A DNA stretch of 44,682 nt from JAISGQ01 sp045534445 (GCA_045534445.1 JAZSJQ010000070.1:1-44682), one strand, 5' to 3'; positions 1-8,815 are shown, counted from the stretch's first letter. Translations and numbers: made by a program. Notes: generated by a model from the sequence alone, not told the origin.

Positions 1-128
1 TGTGAAATTTGATGCTATCGCATCAAGTGAAATTAAATCCACCCACTCGCCGTCGAGGCGAATTTCACACGCCGCAGGCGTATTTCACATTGCAAAGCAA
101 TATTTCACCCACCCGCAAGGGTGGATTT
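1..128. repeat. Array of short hairpins separated by ATTTCAC
   Basis: Five small inverted repeats follow each other: GATGC-4-GCATC (11-24), TCGCC-5-GGCGA (47-61), ACGCC-3-GGCGT (69-81), ATTGC-3-GCAAT (89-101) and CCACCC-4-GGGTGG (109-124). The last three are separated by identical ATTTCAC spacers at 62-68, 82-88 and 102-108, giving an exact 20-bp period. The stems differ in sequence but keep pairing. Two larger inverted repeats enclose them: AAATCCACCC (35-44) with GGGTGGATTT (119-128), and GTGAAATT (2-9) with AATTTCAC (61-68). No ORF fits this stretch. The array may continue left of the window. It looks like a dispersed non-coding structural repeat; its function is unknown. Confidence 0.75.
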
Positions 129-132
129 AGTT

Positions 133-168
133 GAAAACGACAGATTCCTGTCGGAATCTGTCGTTTTC
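133..168 (-). terminator. 16-bp perfect hairpin directly after tRNA-Pro
   Basis: Arms 133-148 and 153-168 are perfect reverse complements around a 4-base loop. The stem starts at the base next to the encoded CCA end of the tRNA (169). On the minus strand the stem ends in GTTTTC, and no free U tract follows, so it is not a textbook intrinsic terminator. It most likely ends the tRNA transcript or acts as a 3' processing structure. Confidence 0.55.
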
Positions 169-246
169 TGGTCGGAGTGGCGGGATTCGAACCCGCGGCC
201 TCTTGGACCCGAACCAAGCACTCATACCAAACTGAGCTACACCCCG
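169..246 (-). tRNA. tRNA-Pro (anticodon CGG)
   Basis: On the minus strand a complete 78-nt cloverleaf folds: acceptor CGGGGTG pairing with CACTCCG (one G-T pair), D stem GCTC/GAGT, anticodon stem CTTGG/CCAAG with loop TTCGGGT (anticodon CGG, reading CCG), variable loop AGGCC, T arm GCGGG-TTCGAAT-CCCGC, discriminator A and an encoded CCA. The acceptor beginning CGGGG is typical of bacterial tRNA-Pro. A consensus promoter lies just upstream at 266-294 and a long hairpin abuts the 3' end, so it appears to be a single-gene unit. Confidence 0.96.
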
Positions 247-265
247 ATTAAATTAATGCTAAAAA

Positions 266-294
266 ATAATATCATTCGGGGTCTGGTTTGTCAA
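266..294 (-). promoter_or_regulatory. Sigma-A-type promoter of tRNA-Pro
   Basis: Read on the minus strand: TTGACA (289-294), a 17-bp spacer, TATTAT (266-271). This is nearly perfect consensus and places the start of transcription about 15 bases before the mature tRNA 5' end at 246. Confidence 0.85.
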
Positions 295-378
295 GGTCTT
301 AAATTATATATTTTTCCATCATATTATAGATAAAAAAGATAGATTTTTAACAATTATTTAAGATACGCGATTTAGATA

Positions 379-407
379 TTGTTATTATCAATATATTGTG
401 GTATTAT
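379..407 (+). promoter_or_regulatory. Promoter upstream of purL operon
   Basis: TTGTTA (379-384), 17-bp spacer, TATTAT (402-407). The predicted leader is only about 40 bases before the purL ATG at 456, too short for a purine riboswitch, and no such structure is seen. It probably drives the whole run of genes to 9946. Confidence 0.65.
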
Positions 408-455
408 AACATAATGAGGGCAATGTATAAGTATGACCCATAAAGGAGAGTATGT

Positions 456-3400
456 ATGAACAACGTAATTCGACTGTTTGTAGAAAAAAAGCCCGGCTTT
501 GATGTGGAGGCGCAGAATTGCCTTTCCGACCTCAAGGTCAACCTCGGTGTAAAGGGACTTGAATCCCTCAGATTCCTGAACAGATATGATATTTCAGGTC
601 TCTACGGTGAGGAACTTGAGACTGCAAAGGGCACAATTTTTTCAGAGCCTCCTGTCGATAAGATTTATACCGAAGAATTCCCCACAAATGAGGGAGACAT
701 CGTATTTGCTACAGAATACCTTCCCGGACAGTATGATCAGAGAGCTGACTCCGCCGCACAGTGCGTATCCCTGCTGACCCAGGGCGAGCGTCCTGAGATC
801 AGAACAGCAAAGGTATATGTTCTGACCGGTGATATTGATGAAGAGACCCTCAACAAGATCAAGGGCTACATCATCAACCCCGTTGAATCCCGTGAGGCTT
901 CTCCCGAAAAGCCCGAGACTTTGACTCAGGAGTATCCTGTTCCTGAAAATGTTGAGCATATCGTTGGCTTTACCTCTTGGAAGAAGAAGCAGGTTGAAGA
1001 ATATCACAGCAAGCTTGGTTTTGCTATGACCAAGGATGACCTTGTATTTGTCCGTGATTACTTCCGTGATACTGAGCAGCGTGATCCTACCATCACAGAA
1101 CTTAAGGTTATTGATACATACTGGAGTGACCACTGCCGTCACACCACTTTCCTTACTGAGCTTACCGATATCGACATCGACGAAAGCGGTCTCGGTGAAG
1201 TTATCAAGAAGGCATTTGATGAATATCTCGCTGCAAGAACAGAAGTTTACGGCGAAGATACAAAGCGTCCCATTACTCTTATGGATATGGGTACTATCGG
1301 TGCAAAGACTATAAAGAAGCGCGGTCTTCTCAACGATCTCGACGAGAGTGAAGAGATCAACGCCTGTTCTATTGAAGTGCCTGCTGTAATTGATGGGGAA
1401 GAGCAGAGATGGCTCGTTCAGTTCAAGAACGAGACTCACAACCATCCCACAGAGATCGAGCCTTTCGGTGGTGCAGCAACCTGCCTTGGCGGTGCTATCC
1501 GTGACCCGCTGTCAGGCAGAGCTTATGTTTATCAGGCAATGCGTGTTACAGGTGCAGGCGATCCTACCGCTGCATTTGAAGATACAATGGAGGGCAAGCT
1601 GCCCCAGAGAAAGATCACAACAGGTGCTGCAGCAGGTTATTCCTCCTACGGTAACCAGATCGGTCTTGCAACAGGTCAGGTAACCGAGCTGTATGACGAA
1701 GGCTATATGGCAAAGAGGATGGAGATCGGTGCTGTTGTCGGTGCATCTCCCAAGGAGAATGTAAAGCGCGAGATTCCTCAGCCCGGTGATGTTGTCGTTC
1801 TTCTCGGCGGCAGAACAGGCCGTGACGGCTGCGGCGGCGCAACAGGCTCCTCCAAGGCTCATACCGAGGAATCCCTTGAGTCCTGCGGTGCAGAGGTTCA
1901 GAAGGGTAATCCTCCCACAGAGAGAAAGATCCAGAGACTTTTCAGAAAGCCCGAAGTCGCTTCCATGATCAAGCGCTGCAATGACTTCGGTGCAGGCGGT
2001 GTCTGCGTTGCTATTGGTGAGCTTTCCGACGGCCTGAGCATTCGTCTTGATGACGTAAGAAAGAAGTACGACGGTCTTGACGGTACTGAGCTTGCAATTT
2101 CCGAGTCTCAGGAGAGAATGGCTGTTGTTCTTGCAAAGGGAGACGCTGAGAAGTTTATAGCATATGCTGATGAGGAAAACCTTGAAGCATATGAGGTTGC
2201 ATGGATAACCGAAAATCCCAGACTGAGAATGACCTGGAGAGGCGAGGTTATCGTCAATATTTCCCGTGAGTTCCTCAATACCAATGGTGTTCGCCAGAAG
2301 GCTGAGGCAAAGATCCATGCTCCTAAGAAGGCTGATGATTACAGAACCAAGGTTCCCGCTGAGCTTGAGTGCATAACCCTTGCACAGGCAATGAAGAAGG
2401 ACCTTGCAAGACTTAACGTATGTTCTCAGAGAGGTCTCAGCGAGCGCTTTGACTCCTCCATAGGTGCTGCAACCGTTTTAATGCCCTTCGGCGGCAAGAA
2501 CCAGCTTACTCCCGAGGAAGCAATGGTTGCTACCCTGCCCCTTGAGCACGGCACAACCGATACTGCTACCGCAATGAGCTACGGCTTTATTCCCGGTCAT
2601 ATGCGCTGGAGCCCCTTCCACGGTGCTGCATTCTCTGTTGTCGAGTCCCTCAGTAAGCTTGCAGCAGTCGGTGCTGATGCACTTTCCGCAAGACTTACCT
2701 TCCAGGAATATTTCGAGCGCCTTGGAGACAAGGCTTCCCGCTGGGGCAAGCCCACCGCAGCACTTCTCGGCGCTCTCAAGGCACAACTCAAGCTTGGTGT
2801 ACCGTCTATCGGCGGTAAGGACTCCATGTCAGGTTCCTTCAATGACCTCGACGTTCCTCCCACACTTGTCAGCTTTGCTCTTGCAATGACCAAGGCTTCC
2901 AAGACCGTTTCCGCATCCTTCAAGAAGAACAATTCCAGAGTAGTATTCTTCCCGATTCCCGTAAATGAGGAAACACATCTTCCCAGATGGAAGAAGCTTT
3001 CCGCACTCTACAATGAGTTCTTCTGTATGTGTGCATCGGGCAATGTTCTTTCCGCTTCCGTTGTCAAGGAAGGCGGCGTATTTGCATCTGTTGCGAAGAT
3101 GGCATTCGGTAACGACATAGGCTTCAGGTTTGCTGTAGGCGATGACAGACAACTTCTGTTTGCACCTCTCTCCGGCGGCATCATTGCTGAGCTTTCCGAG
3201 GGTACTGCAATTCACGAGTCTCTTGAATTTGTTGAGCTCGGTACTACAACAGCAAAGGATACCATTATAATAGAAGACACCGAAGTTTCTCTCGATGAGC
3301 TAAAGAAGGCATGGAGCGAGACCCTTGAGGGTGTGTTCCCTGTAAAGGCAGCAAATGAGCCTGAGGTTCATTCCATTCCTCTCATGAATAAGAGAAACGT

Positions 3401-4226
3401 CCGCGGTATCTGCATTCCTAGATATGCAAAGCCCAGAGTATTCATTCCTGCATTCCCCGGCACAAACTGCGAGGTCGATTCCGCCCGTGCATTTGAGCGT
3501 GCAGGCGCTGATCCCAAGATCCTTGTAGTCAGAAACCTTACTCCTTCTGCAATTGAGGAAACCATCAGAGAGATGGTCAAGTGCATCGAGGAATCACAGA
3601 TAATCATGTTCCCCGGCGGCTTCTCCGGCGGTGACGAGCCCGACGGCTCCGGTAAGTTTATTGCAACAACCTTCAGAAATCCCCTTGTTGCTGAGGCTGT
3701 AACAAAGCTTCTTGAGCAGAGAGACGGTCTGGTTCTCGGTATCTGCAACGGCTTCCAGGCACTTATCAAGCTCGGTCTCCTGCCTTATGGCAAGATCTGT
3801 GATATTACTGAGGAAAGCCCCACACTTACATTCAACACCATCGGACGTCATATTTCCCGTATGGCATATACAAGAGTTGCGTCTGTCAAGTCTCCCTGGC
3901 TTGCAGGCTGTGAGATCGGCGATGTTCATGCAATTCCTGTTTCCCACGGTGAAGGCAGGTTTGCAGCAAGCAGCGAGTTTGTTTCCCAGCTTCTTGCAAA
4001 CGGTCAGATCGCTACTCAGTACACCGACTATAACGGTGTGCCTCAGGGTACTTCCGACTGGAACCTCAATGGTTCTGTTATGGCTATCGAGGGTATCACT
4101 TCTCCTGACGGCAGAATCCTCGGTAAGATGGGTCACTCCGAGCGCAGAGGCGAAAACCTCTATGCTAACGTACCCGGTAATAAGGATCAGAAGCTCTTTG
4201 AATCCGGTGTAGCATATTTCTCATAA
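456..4226 (+). CDS. purL: Phosphoribosylformylglycinamidine synthase, PurL with fused glutaminase
   Basis: Catalyses the ATP- and glutamine-dependent conversion of FGAR to FGAM in purine biosynthesis. The 1,256-residue protein is the large single-chain type that carries the PurS-like, synthetase and glutamine amidotransferase parts in one chain. The C-terminal class I glutaminase is complete: nucleophile Cys1097 in GICNGFQ and the His1164/Glu1166 pair in SHGEGRF. The substrate/ATP-binding part contains FKNETHNHPTEIEPFGGAAT. The start at 456 is supported by AAAGGAG about 8 bases upstream. No other pur genes are near; instead it heads a long operon whose next gene begins 12 bases after its stop. 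Intact, normal length for the clostridial form of the family. Confidence 0.97.
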   Translation: MNNVIRLFVEKKPGFDVEAQNCLSDLKVNLGVKGLESLRFLNRYDISGLYGEELETAKGTIFSEPPVDKIYTEEFPTNEGDIVFATEYLPGQYDQRADSAAQCVSLLTQGERPEIRTAKVYVLTGDIDEETLNKIKGYIINPVESREASPEKPETLTQEYPVPENVEHIVGFTSWKKKQVEEYHSKLGFAMTKDDLVFVRDYFRDTEQRDPTITELKVIDTYWSDHCRHTTFLTELTDIDIDESGLGEVIKKAFDEYLAARTEVYGEDTKRPITLMDMGTIGAKTIKKRGLLNDLDESEEINACSIEVPAVIDGEEQRWLVQFKNETHNHPTEIEPFGGAATCLGGAIRDPLSGRAYVYQAMRVTGAGDPTAAFEDTMEGKLPQRKITTGAAAGYSSYGNQIGLATGQVTELYDEGYMAKRMEIGAVVGASPKENVKREIPQPGDVVVLLGGRTGRDGCGGATGSSKAHTEESLESCGAEVQKGNPPTERKIQRLFRKPEVASMIKRCNDFGAGGVCVAIGELSDGLSIRLDDVRKKYDGLDGTELAISESQERMAVVLAKGDAEKFIAYADEENLEAYEVAWITENPRLRMTWRGEVIVNISREFLNTNGVRQKAEAKIHAPKKADDYRTKVPAELECITLAQAMKKDLARLNVCSQRGLSERFDSSIGAATVLMPFGGKNQLTPEEAMVATLPLEHGTTDTATAMSYGFIPGHMRWSPFHGAAFSVVESLSKLAAVGADALSARLTFQEYFERLGDKASRWGKPTAALLGALKAQLKLGVPSIGGKDSMSGSFNDLDVPPTLVSFALAMTKASKTVSASFKKNNSRVVFFPIPVNEETHLPRWKKLSALYNEFFCMCASGNVLSASVVKEGGVFASVAKMAFGNDIGFRFAVGDDRQLLFAPLSGGIIAELSEGTAIHESLEFVELGTTTAKDTIIIEDTEVSLDELKKAWSETLEGVFPVKAANEPEVHSIPLMNKRNVRGICIPRYAKPRVFIPAFPGTNCEVDSARAFERAGADPKILVVRNLTPSAIEETIREMVKCIEESQIIMFPGGFSGGDEPDGSGKFIATTFRNPLVAEAVTKLLEQRDGLVLGICNGFQALIKLGLLPYGKICDITEESPTLTFNTIGRHISRMAYTRVASVKSPWLAGCEIGDVHAIPVSHGEGRFAASSEFVSQLLANGQIATQYTDYNGVPQGTSDWNLNGSVMAIEGITSPDGRILGKMGHSERRGENLYANVPGNKDQKLFESGVAYFS

Positions 4227-4238
4227 CGGAGAATTTTT

Positions 4239-5561
4239 ATGGCTGTAAACAACAGAGCTAAAAAATCTAAAAGAGAAAATTTCATGAAGCTTTATACGCG
4301 AACCTGTGACAGAGTTTATTGCTATGCATACGAATGCACCTTCAACAGCTTTGACGCAGAGCTGATTTCAAGAAATGCATATGTTTATATGTATCAGAAT
4401 CTGTCACAGCTTCGCCGCAGTACGAGTGTCGATGCCTGGCAGCGTGATTGCGTCAGGCAGGCATTCCGTGCGCTTGTGCGCTCTAATCGTCTGTCCATGG
4501 TGCATGAGGGAGAGTCGGGTACAACTCCGCCTCCTCTTACCGATGAGGAAAAGGACAACCTTTGGAGAGCGATAAATAAATACGGCAGTATTGACCCGTG
4601 GCGTCTTGTGCCTGTTCCGGGTCAGACATCTGCGATCACCGTGCTTAAGGATAGGTATATTTCAGACCTGAGCAATAAATCAGTAGTTGATATAGCCAAG
4701 ATAGCTGCAATTGCGCTTATGTCTGTTGCCGCGGTGGTTTGTGTGGTTATTCTGGGAATAAACCTTATTGCAAAGGAAACTATTGTTACGGTAGAACCGA
4801 TGCAGGAGATATTCCTTGAGGAAAGAAGCTATACAGTTTCTTCCCAGACCAATGTCGAAGTCGATTATGATGCCCTTGAGAACATGGTTGAGTCTGCTGA
4901 AAAGGAAGCAAGTTGGCAGGCATATCAATCCATGCTTGAAAGCCGTGCCAATATGAGTTCGGTTGTTTCCGCGGAGTATGTAATAGCATCTTCCGATCCG
5001 CTGCTGTATCAGGCAGGTCTTGCCAGTTCAAGACCGCTTGTCTATGCCAGTGCCGAGGAAGTCGGGATGACTGCAGGTGCCGCAAAGCTCACAGGTGATG
5101 CAGAGATCGATACTGCAATAGCTGAAATGATCAAGAATATGGACCTCAGAGGGGATACCGATATCGAGATCATTGCTAAAATATATGAATATGTGGGAAC
5201 ACATATTGTATACTCAGATGATGATGTTTCCAGCGTCAGTGTCAACGACTATGTTAAATACTACATTCTCAATAAAAAGGGCGACAGCAGGCATTATGCC
5301 GCTGTTCTTGCAACTGTTCTCAACGCCTGCGGATATGATTGTGAGGTAATCTCTGGTTATTTTGTAATTAACGGCGGAACGGAATACGAGAAGAACGTTG
5401 ACCACTACTGGAACAGACTCAATCTTAACGGAATATATTATTATCTTGACCTTGAAGCTGATTGCAACGCTTCGGGTACACAGGTAAGGTACTATTATTT
5501 CATGGCGGCCAGAAACAACAGCCTCTGGGATATTTTCCAGAGAGATCATGTGATTAATTAA
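4239..5561 (+). CDS. Membrane protein: sigma2-like N-terminus, TM helix, transglutaminase-like domain
   Basis: 440 residues in three parts. Residues about 14-85 resemble ECF sigma factor region 2 (FMKLYTRTCDRVYCYAY, then DAELISRNAYVYMYQNL) and line up with the true sigma factor at 44112. There is no visible sigma region 4. A single hydrophobic helix spans about 153-177. The outside part ends in a transglutaminase-like fold (about 310-440) with GDSRHYAAVL, His389 and Asp404. In active enzymes the first motif carries Cys; here Ser350 occupies that place, so catalysis is doubtful. RBS CGGAGAA lies before the ATG. It sits 12 bases after purL and 13 before thyX, so it is co-transcribed, but its job there is not obvious. 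The sigma-like assignment is an inference from pattern, not from a profile search. Confidence 0.75.
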   Translation: MAVNNRAKKSKRENFMKLYTRTCDRVYCYAYECTFNSFDAELISRNAYVYMYQNLSQLRRSTSVDAWQRDCVRQAFRALVRSNRLSMVHEGESGTTPPPLTDEEKDNLWRAINKYGSIDPWRLVPVPGQTSAITVLKDRYISDLSNKSVVDIAKIAAIALMSVAAVVCVVILGINLIAKETIVTVEPMQEIFLEERSYTVSSQTNVEVDYDALENMVESAEKEASWQAYQSMLESRANMSSVVSAEYVIASSDPLLYQAGLASSRPLVYASAEEVGMTAGAAKLTGDAEIDTAIAEMIKNMDLRGDTDIEIIAKIYEYVGTHIVYSDDDVSSVSVNDYVKYYILNKKGDSRHYAAVLATVLNACGYDCEVISGYFVINGGTEYEKNVDHYWNRLNLNGIYYYLDLEADCNASGTQVRYYYFMAARNNSLWDIFQRDHVIN

Positions 5562-5574
5562 GGAAGTGAATTCC

Positions 5575-6345
5575 ATGGCAAAGGTAATACTCCTTACTCA
5601 TACACCAAATCCTGACAAGACTGTAGCCGCAGCCGCAAAGCTTTGCTATTCGTCTTCTGATATCGAAGGTCTCTATAATGGTCTTTCCGATGAAAAAGTA
5701 AAGTCTTTTGTGGGAATGCTCAGTGAAATAGGTCACGAAAGCCCCATAGAGCACGCATCGTTCACATTCGGAATTGAGGGGGTTTCCCGTTCACTTCTTG
5801 CTCAGATCACAAGACACAGGATTGCTTCTTTCAGCGTTCAGAGTCAGAGATATGTAAAGATCGACGAGTTTGAATATGTTACACCCCCTGAGATCGCATC
5901 TGATCCCGAAGCGGCTGAAATATTCAGACAGGCTATGGACAGGGATATGGCTGACTATCAGAGGCTTACCGATATACTTCTCGAAAAGCATAAAAAGACC
6001 CTTATGGAGTCAGGTCTTGACGAAAAGGAATCCGCGAAAAAGGCTGAAAAAATGGCAATTGAGGACGCAAGATTTGTGCTTCCCAATGCTGCTGCAACCA
6101 AGATAGTCATGACAATGAATGCAAGAAGCCTCCATAACTTCTTTGCACACCGCTGCTGCAACCGAGCTCAGTGGGAAATCAGGGATATTGCCTGTCAGAT
6201 GCTGAAGCTTGTCAGCGAAGTATCTCCGTCGCTGTTTTCGAAGTGCGGTCCTCCTTGTCTCTACGGAGCCTGCCCTGAAGGTAAGATGACCTGCGGAAAA
6301 ATAATGCAGGTCAGAGAGTATTTTTCTGACTTGCGTAAAGGTTGA
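5575..6345 (+). CDS. thyX: Flavin-dependent thymidylate synthase ThyX
   Basis: Makes dTMP from dUMP with methylene-THF as carbon donor and FAD/NADPH as reductant, releasing THF rather than DHF. The ThyX signature RHRIAS is at residues 80-85 within RHRIASFSVQSQRY, and the 256-residue length is normal. The ATG at 5575 is chosen over the in-frame GTG at 5566 because AGGAAG (5561-5566) is then 8 bases upstream; the GTG would lie inside the ribosome site. The next gene, tmk, phosphorylates the product dTMP and starts 5 bases after the stop. Confidence 0.96.
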   Translation: MAKVILLTHTPNPDKTVAAAAKLCYSSSDIEGLYNGLSDEKVKSFVGMLSEIGHESPIEHASFTFGIEGVSRSLLAQITRHRIASFSVQSQRYVKIDEFEYVTPPEIASDPEAAEIFRQAMDRDMADYQRLTDILLEKHKKTLMESGLDEKESAKKAEKMAIEDARFVLPNAAATKIVMTMNARSLHNFFAHRCCNRAQWEIRDIACQMLKLVSEVSPSLFSKCGPPCLYGACPEGKMTCGKIMQVREYFSDLRKG

Positions 6346-6350
6346 TATAA

Positions 6351-7025
6351 ATGGGAAAACTGATAGTTATTGAAGGTCTTGACGGCAGCGGAAAAGGAAC
6401 ACATACCACTGCGGTGTACAATAAGCTCAAGGAAGCAGGTATGGCAATACGCAGGGTGACATTTCCCGATTACGACCAGCCCTCATCGACTCTGGTTAAA
6501 ATGTATCTTGACGGCAGGTTCGGCAAAAAGCCCGGTGATGTAAATCCCTATGCGGCATCGAGCTTTTTCGCCGTTGACAGGTTTGCAAGCTACAAGTCAT
6601 TCTGGCAGAGCGATTATGAGGGAGGAACTCTGATTCTCTGCGACAGATATACTACTTCAAATATACCTTATCAGATGCCGAAACTCCCGAAAGAGGAGTG
6701 GGATGAGTTTCTTACATGGCTTTATGATTATGAGTATAATAAAATGAAGCTTCCGAGACCTGATGCGGTCATTTATCTTGATGTGCCGCCTGAGATAGCT
6801 CAGAAGAAAATGAGCGAGAGATATCAGGGCGATGAATCAAAGAAGGATATTCACGAAAGTGACCTTGAATTTCAGAAAAGCTGTTACGAGGCTGTCAGAT
6901 ACGCTTCGGACAAGCTTTCCTGGATACGCATTGAGCTGACAAAAGACGGCGATATGCTCTCAATTGAAGAGAATCAGAAGAAAGTATTTGATGCATTAAA
7001 GAAAAGCGGGGTTTTTGATGCCTGA
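6351..7025 (+). CDS. tmk: Thymidylate kinase
   Basis: Phosphorylates dTMP to dTDP with ATP. The P-loop GLDGSGKGT is at residues 9-17 and the DRY-type motif CDRYTTSN near 97-104 binds the nucleotide monophosphate. At 224 residues it is close to family length. The KKMSERYQGDESKKD segment is in the lid region. It sits directly after thyX, so synthesis and phosphorylation of dTMP are coupled. The ATG at 6351 is preceded by AAAGG with a 9-base spacing. Its last 8 bases overlap the start of the next gene. Confidence 0.95.
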   Translation: MGKLIVIEGLDGSGKGTHTTAVYNKLKEAGMAIRRVTFPDYDQPSSTLVKMYLDGRFGKKPGDVNPYAASSFFAVDRFASYKSFWQSDYEGGTLILCDRYTTSNIPYQMPKLPKEEWDEFLTWLYDYEYNKMKLPRPDAVIYLDVPPEIAQKKMSERYQGDESKKDIHESDLEFQKSCYEAVRYASDKLSWIRIELTKDGDMLSIEENQKKVFDALKKSGVFDA

Positions 7026-7899
7026 GTTTCATTCACCGGCAATTGAAGATAAAGAAAAATTTGATCTGATCCGCTCAGGATCAGACTATGAGGGAAGCTT
7101 TTATTCATTTATGACCATGTTTACATGGGCGAAAGAGTATAATACCCGAATAGCATTTTACAAAGATGCGCTTCTTGTTTCGGGCTGTTCTGAAACGATG
7201 GGACATTATTTTCTCTATCCTATCGGAGAGTATGACATTGAAGAAGTGCTTGATATTATGAAGACCGAGGCTGAAAAGAATAATTATCCGTTGAAAGTTG
7301 TAGCTGAGAAGTGGCAAGTCGATGAGCTTTACAGGCACTTTCCTGACTCTTTTGAGGTTTCCGACAGCCGCGACGATTGGGATTATGTTTATAATACCGA
7401 GGAGCTGGCTTTTTTAAAGGGTAACAGATACCACAACAAGCGAAATCATATATCGCGCTTTACAAGAAAATTCGGTGAATCAGCCATCACTTTTGAGCCT
7501 TTGAGCGCTGACAATATCTCCCAGTGTATGGAGATCGAACACGCTTGGATAGAAAGCAAGGGCACGGATTTTGATCTTGCAAGCGTTGTAAAAGCCCTTG
7601 ATAACTTCAAAGAGCTCGGTGCAGAGGGCGGAATACTGAAAATTGATGGCAAGCCGATAGCCTTTACAGTTGGTGAGGCACTTACTGAGGACACTTTTCT
7701 TATTCATATCGAAAAGTCACTCCCCGGATATGACGGAGCCTACCAGCTTATAAATCAGATGTTTGCAAAAACTCTGGTCGGAAGATTTGAATTTATAAAC
7801 CGCGAGGAGGATATGGGAATCGAAGGTCTCAGATCTGCAAAACTGTCCTATCTTCCTTGCAGATTCATTGAAAAATGCGTTATCACCGAAAGGAAATGA
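7018..7899 (+). CDS. DUF2156 (aminoacyl-phosphatidylglycerol synthase C-terminal-like) protein
   Basis: 293 residues, soluble, no membrane helices. Two conserved stretches identify the DUF2156/LPG-synthase C-terminal fold: LKGNRYHNKRNHISRF in the middle and NREEDMGIEGLRSAKLSY near the end. The fold is a double GNAT-like domain used by MprF to transfer amino acids from tRNA to lipids, but this stand-alone form lacks the MprF membrane domain and its substrate is unknown. The ATG at 7018 overlaps the end of tmk (ATGCCTGA), implying translational coupling; a TTG just before it is less likely. The following GNAT protein belongs to a related superfamily. Confidence 0.85.
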   Translation: MPEFHSPAIEDKEKFDLIRSGSDYEGSFYSFMTMFTWAKEYNTRIAFYKDALLVSGCSETMGHYFLYPIGEYDIEEVLDIMKTEAEKNNYPLKVVAEKWQVDELYRHFPDSFEVSDSRDDWDYVYNTEELAFLKGNRYHNKRNHISRFTRKFGESAITFEPLSADNISQCMEIEHAWIESKGTDFDLASVVKALDNFKELGAEGGILKIDGKPIAFTVGEALTEDTFLIHIEKSLPGYDGAYQLINQMFAKTLVGRFEFINREEDMGIEGLRSAKLSYLPCRFIEKCVITERK

Positions 7900-7903
7900 T
7901 GCC

Positions 7904-8815
7904 TTGATTACTCTTGCAAGAGACGGTATGCGTCCCGATATAGAACGAATATGGAGGCTGTGTTTCCCGGAGGATTCACCCGAATCGGTTCGATATTTTT
8001 TTGAACACAGATATAATCCCAATTCTTGTATTGTTTATATTGATAACAACAGCGGCCGACCTGTTGCCATGCTTCATGTACTGGATCTGATGGTAACGGA
8101 CGACAGCGAAATAAAAAACGGACAATATATCTATGCCGCAGCGACTCGCCCTGATTTTCAGGGGCAGGGCATAATGAAAAAACTGGTTGCTGCTTCGCAG
8201 AAATACGCAGAATCAAGGAACAATCAGTATTCTCTGCTGGTTCCTGCACAGCACAGTCTTTTTAAATTTTATGAAAAGCTTGGCTTTTACAGATGCTTCC
8301 GGAACAGAGTTATCACTTTTTCACGGGTAGATCTGATCACGCTGGCAAAATACAAAGGCTTTGAGGGAAAGACAAAGACTGTTTCTCTCGGTGATACGGA
8401 GCTTTCCGCATTCAGGCGCAACAGCCTTATTGACAGAGAGGGCTATGTATCATGGGATGACAGGGCGGTTTCATACGCCATGGGCGCTCATGAAGCCATA
8501 GGAGGCCGTATAATTTCACTTCGCAAGGGTTATGCCGTTTGCTATGCTTTTTGCCTCGAAATTGAAAAAACGGTGTTGATTTCTGAGTTCATCGCACCGC
8601 AGGAGCTTACCGTTTCTCTTTGCAGAGCGATTCTTGATGCTTATCCTGATGCCGAAAGGTTTTCGCTGAGAGTACCTGTCAGCAATGAGTTCTTTGAGCC
8701 TTACGGAGATGTTTCCGATTTCGGCATGATAAAAGCAACAAACGGAAGAAAACCCACCAATCTTCTTACACTTACAGGAAGGCACGCTCCGTATCTCGGG
8801 CTTGCCCTTGACTGA
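7904..8815 (+). CDS. GNAT family N-acetyltransferase (two-domain)
   Basis: 303 residues. The N-terminal half is a GNAT fold with the acetyl-CoA pyrophosphate-binding loop in AATRPDFQGQGIMKKL and the later FYEKLGFYR motif. The C-terminal half (about 150-303) has no motif that I recognise and may be a second, degenerate GNAT or SCP2-like domain, as in Eis-type proteins. The likely start is TTG at 7904: AAAGGA (7889-7894) is 9 bases upstream and overlaps the end of the previous gene. The substrate cannot be predicted. Confidence 0.82.
   Translation: MITLARDGMRPDIERIWRLCFPEDSPESVRYFFEHRYNPNSCIVYIDNNSGRPVAMLHVLDLMVTDDSEIKNGQYIYAAATRPDFQGQGIMKKLVAASQKYAESRNNQYSLLVPAQHSLFKFYEKLGFYRCFRNRVITFSRVDLITLAKYKGFEGKTKTVSLGDTELSAFRRNSLIDREGYVSWDDRAVSYAMGAHEAIGGRIISLRKGYAVCYAFCLEIEKTVLISEFIAPQELTVSLCRAILDAYPDAERFSLRVPVSNEFFEPYGDVSDFGMIKATNGRKPTNLLTLTGRHAPYLGLALD

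Noticed and set aside
1..128. CRISPR array
   Set aside because: The constant part is only 7 bases and the variable parts are self-complementary hairpins of 13 bases, unlike repeats and spacers.
408..455. Purine riboswitch before purL
   Set aside because: The predicted leader is about 40 bases and shows no paired P1-P3 structure.
642..1445. 267-residue open frame on the minus strand inside purL
   Set aside because: It is antisense to a strongly conserved enzyme, has no ribosome site and a Cys/Leu-rich unnatural composition; it is a shadow of purL codon bias. The same applies to 1512-2318.
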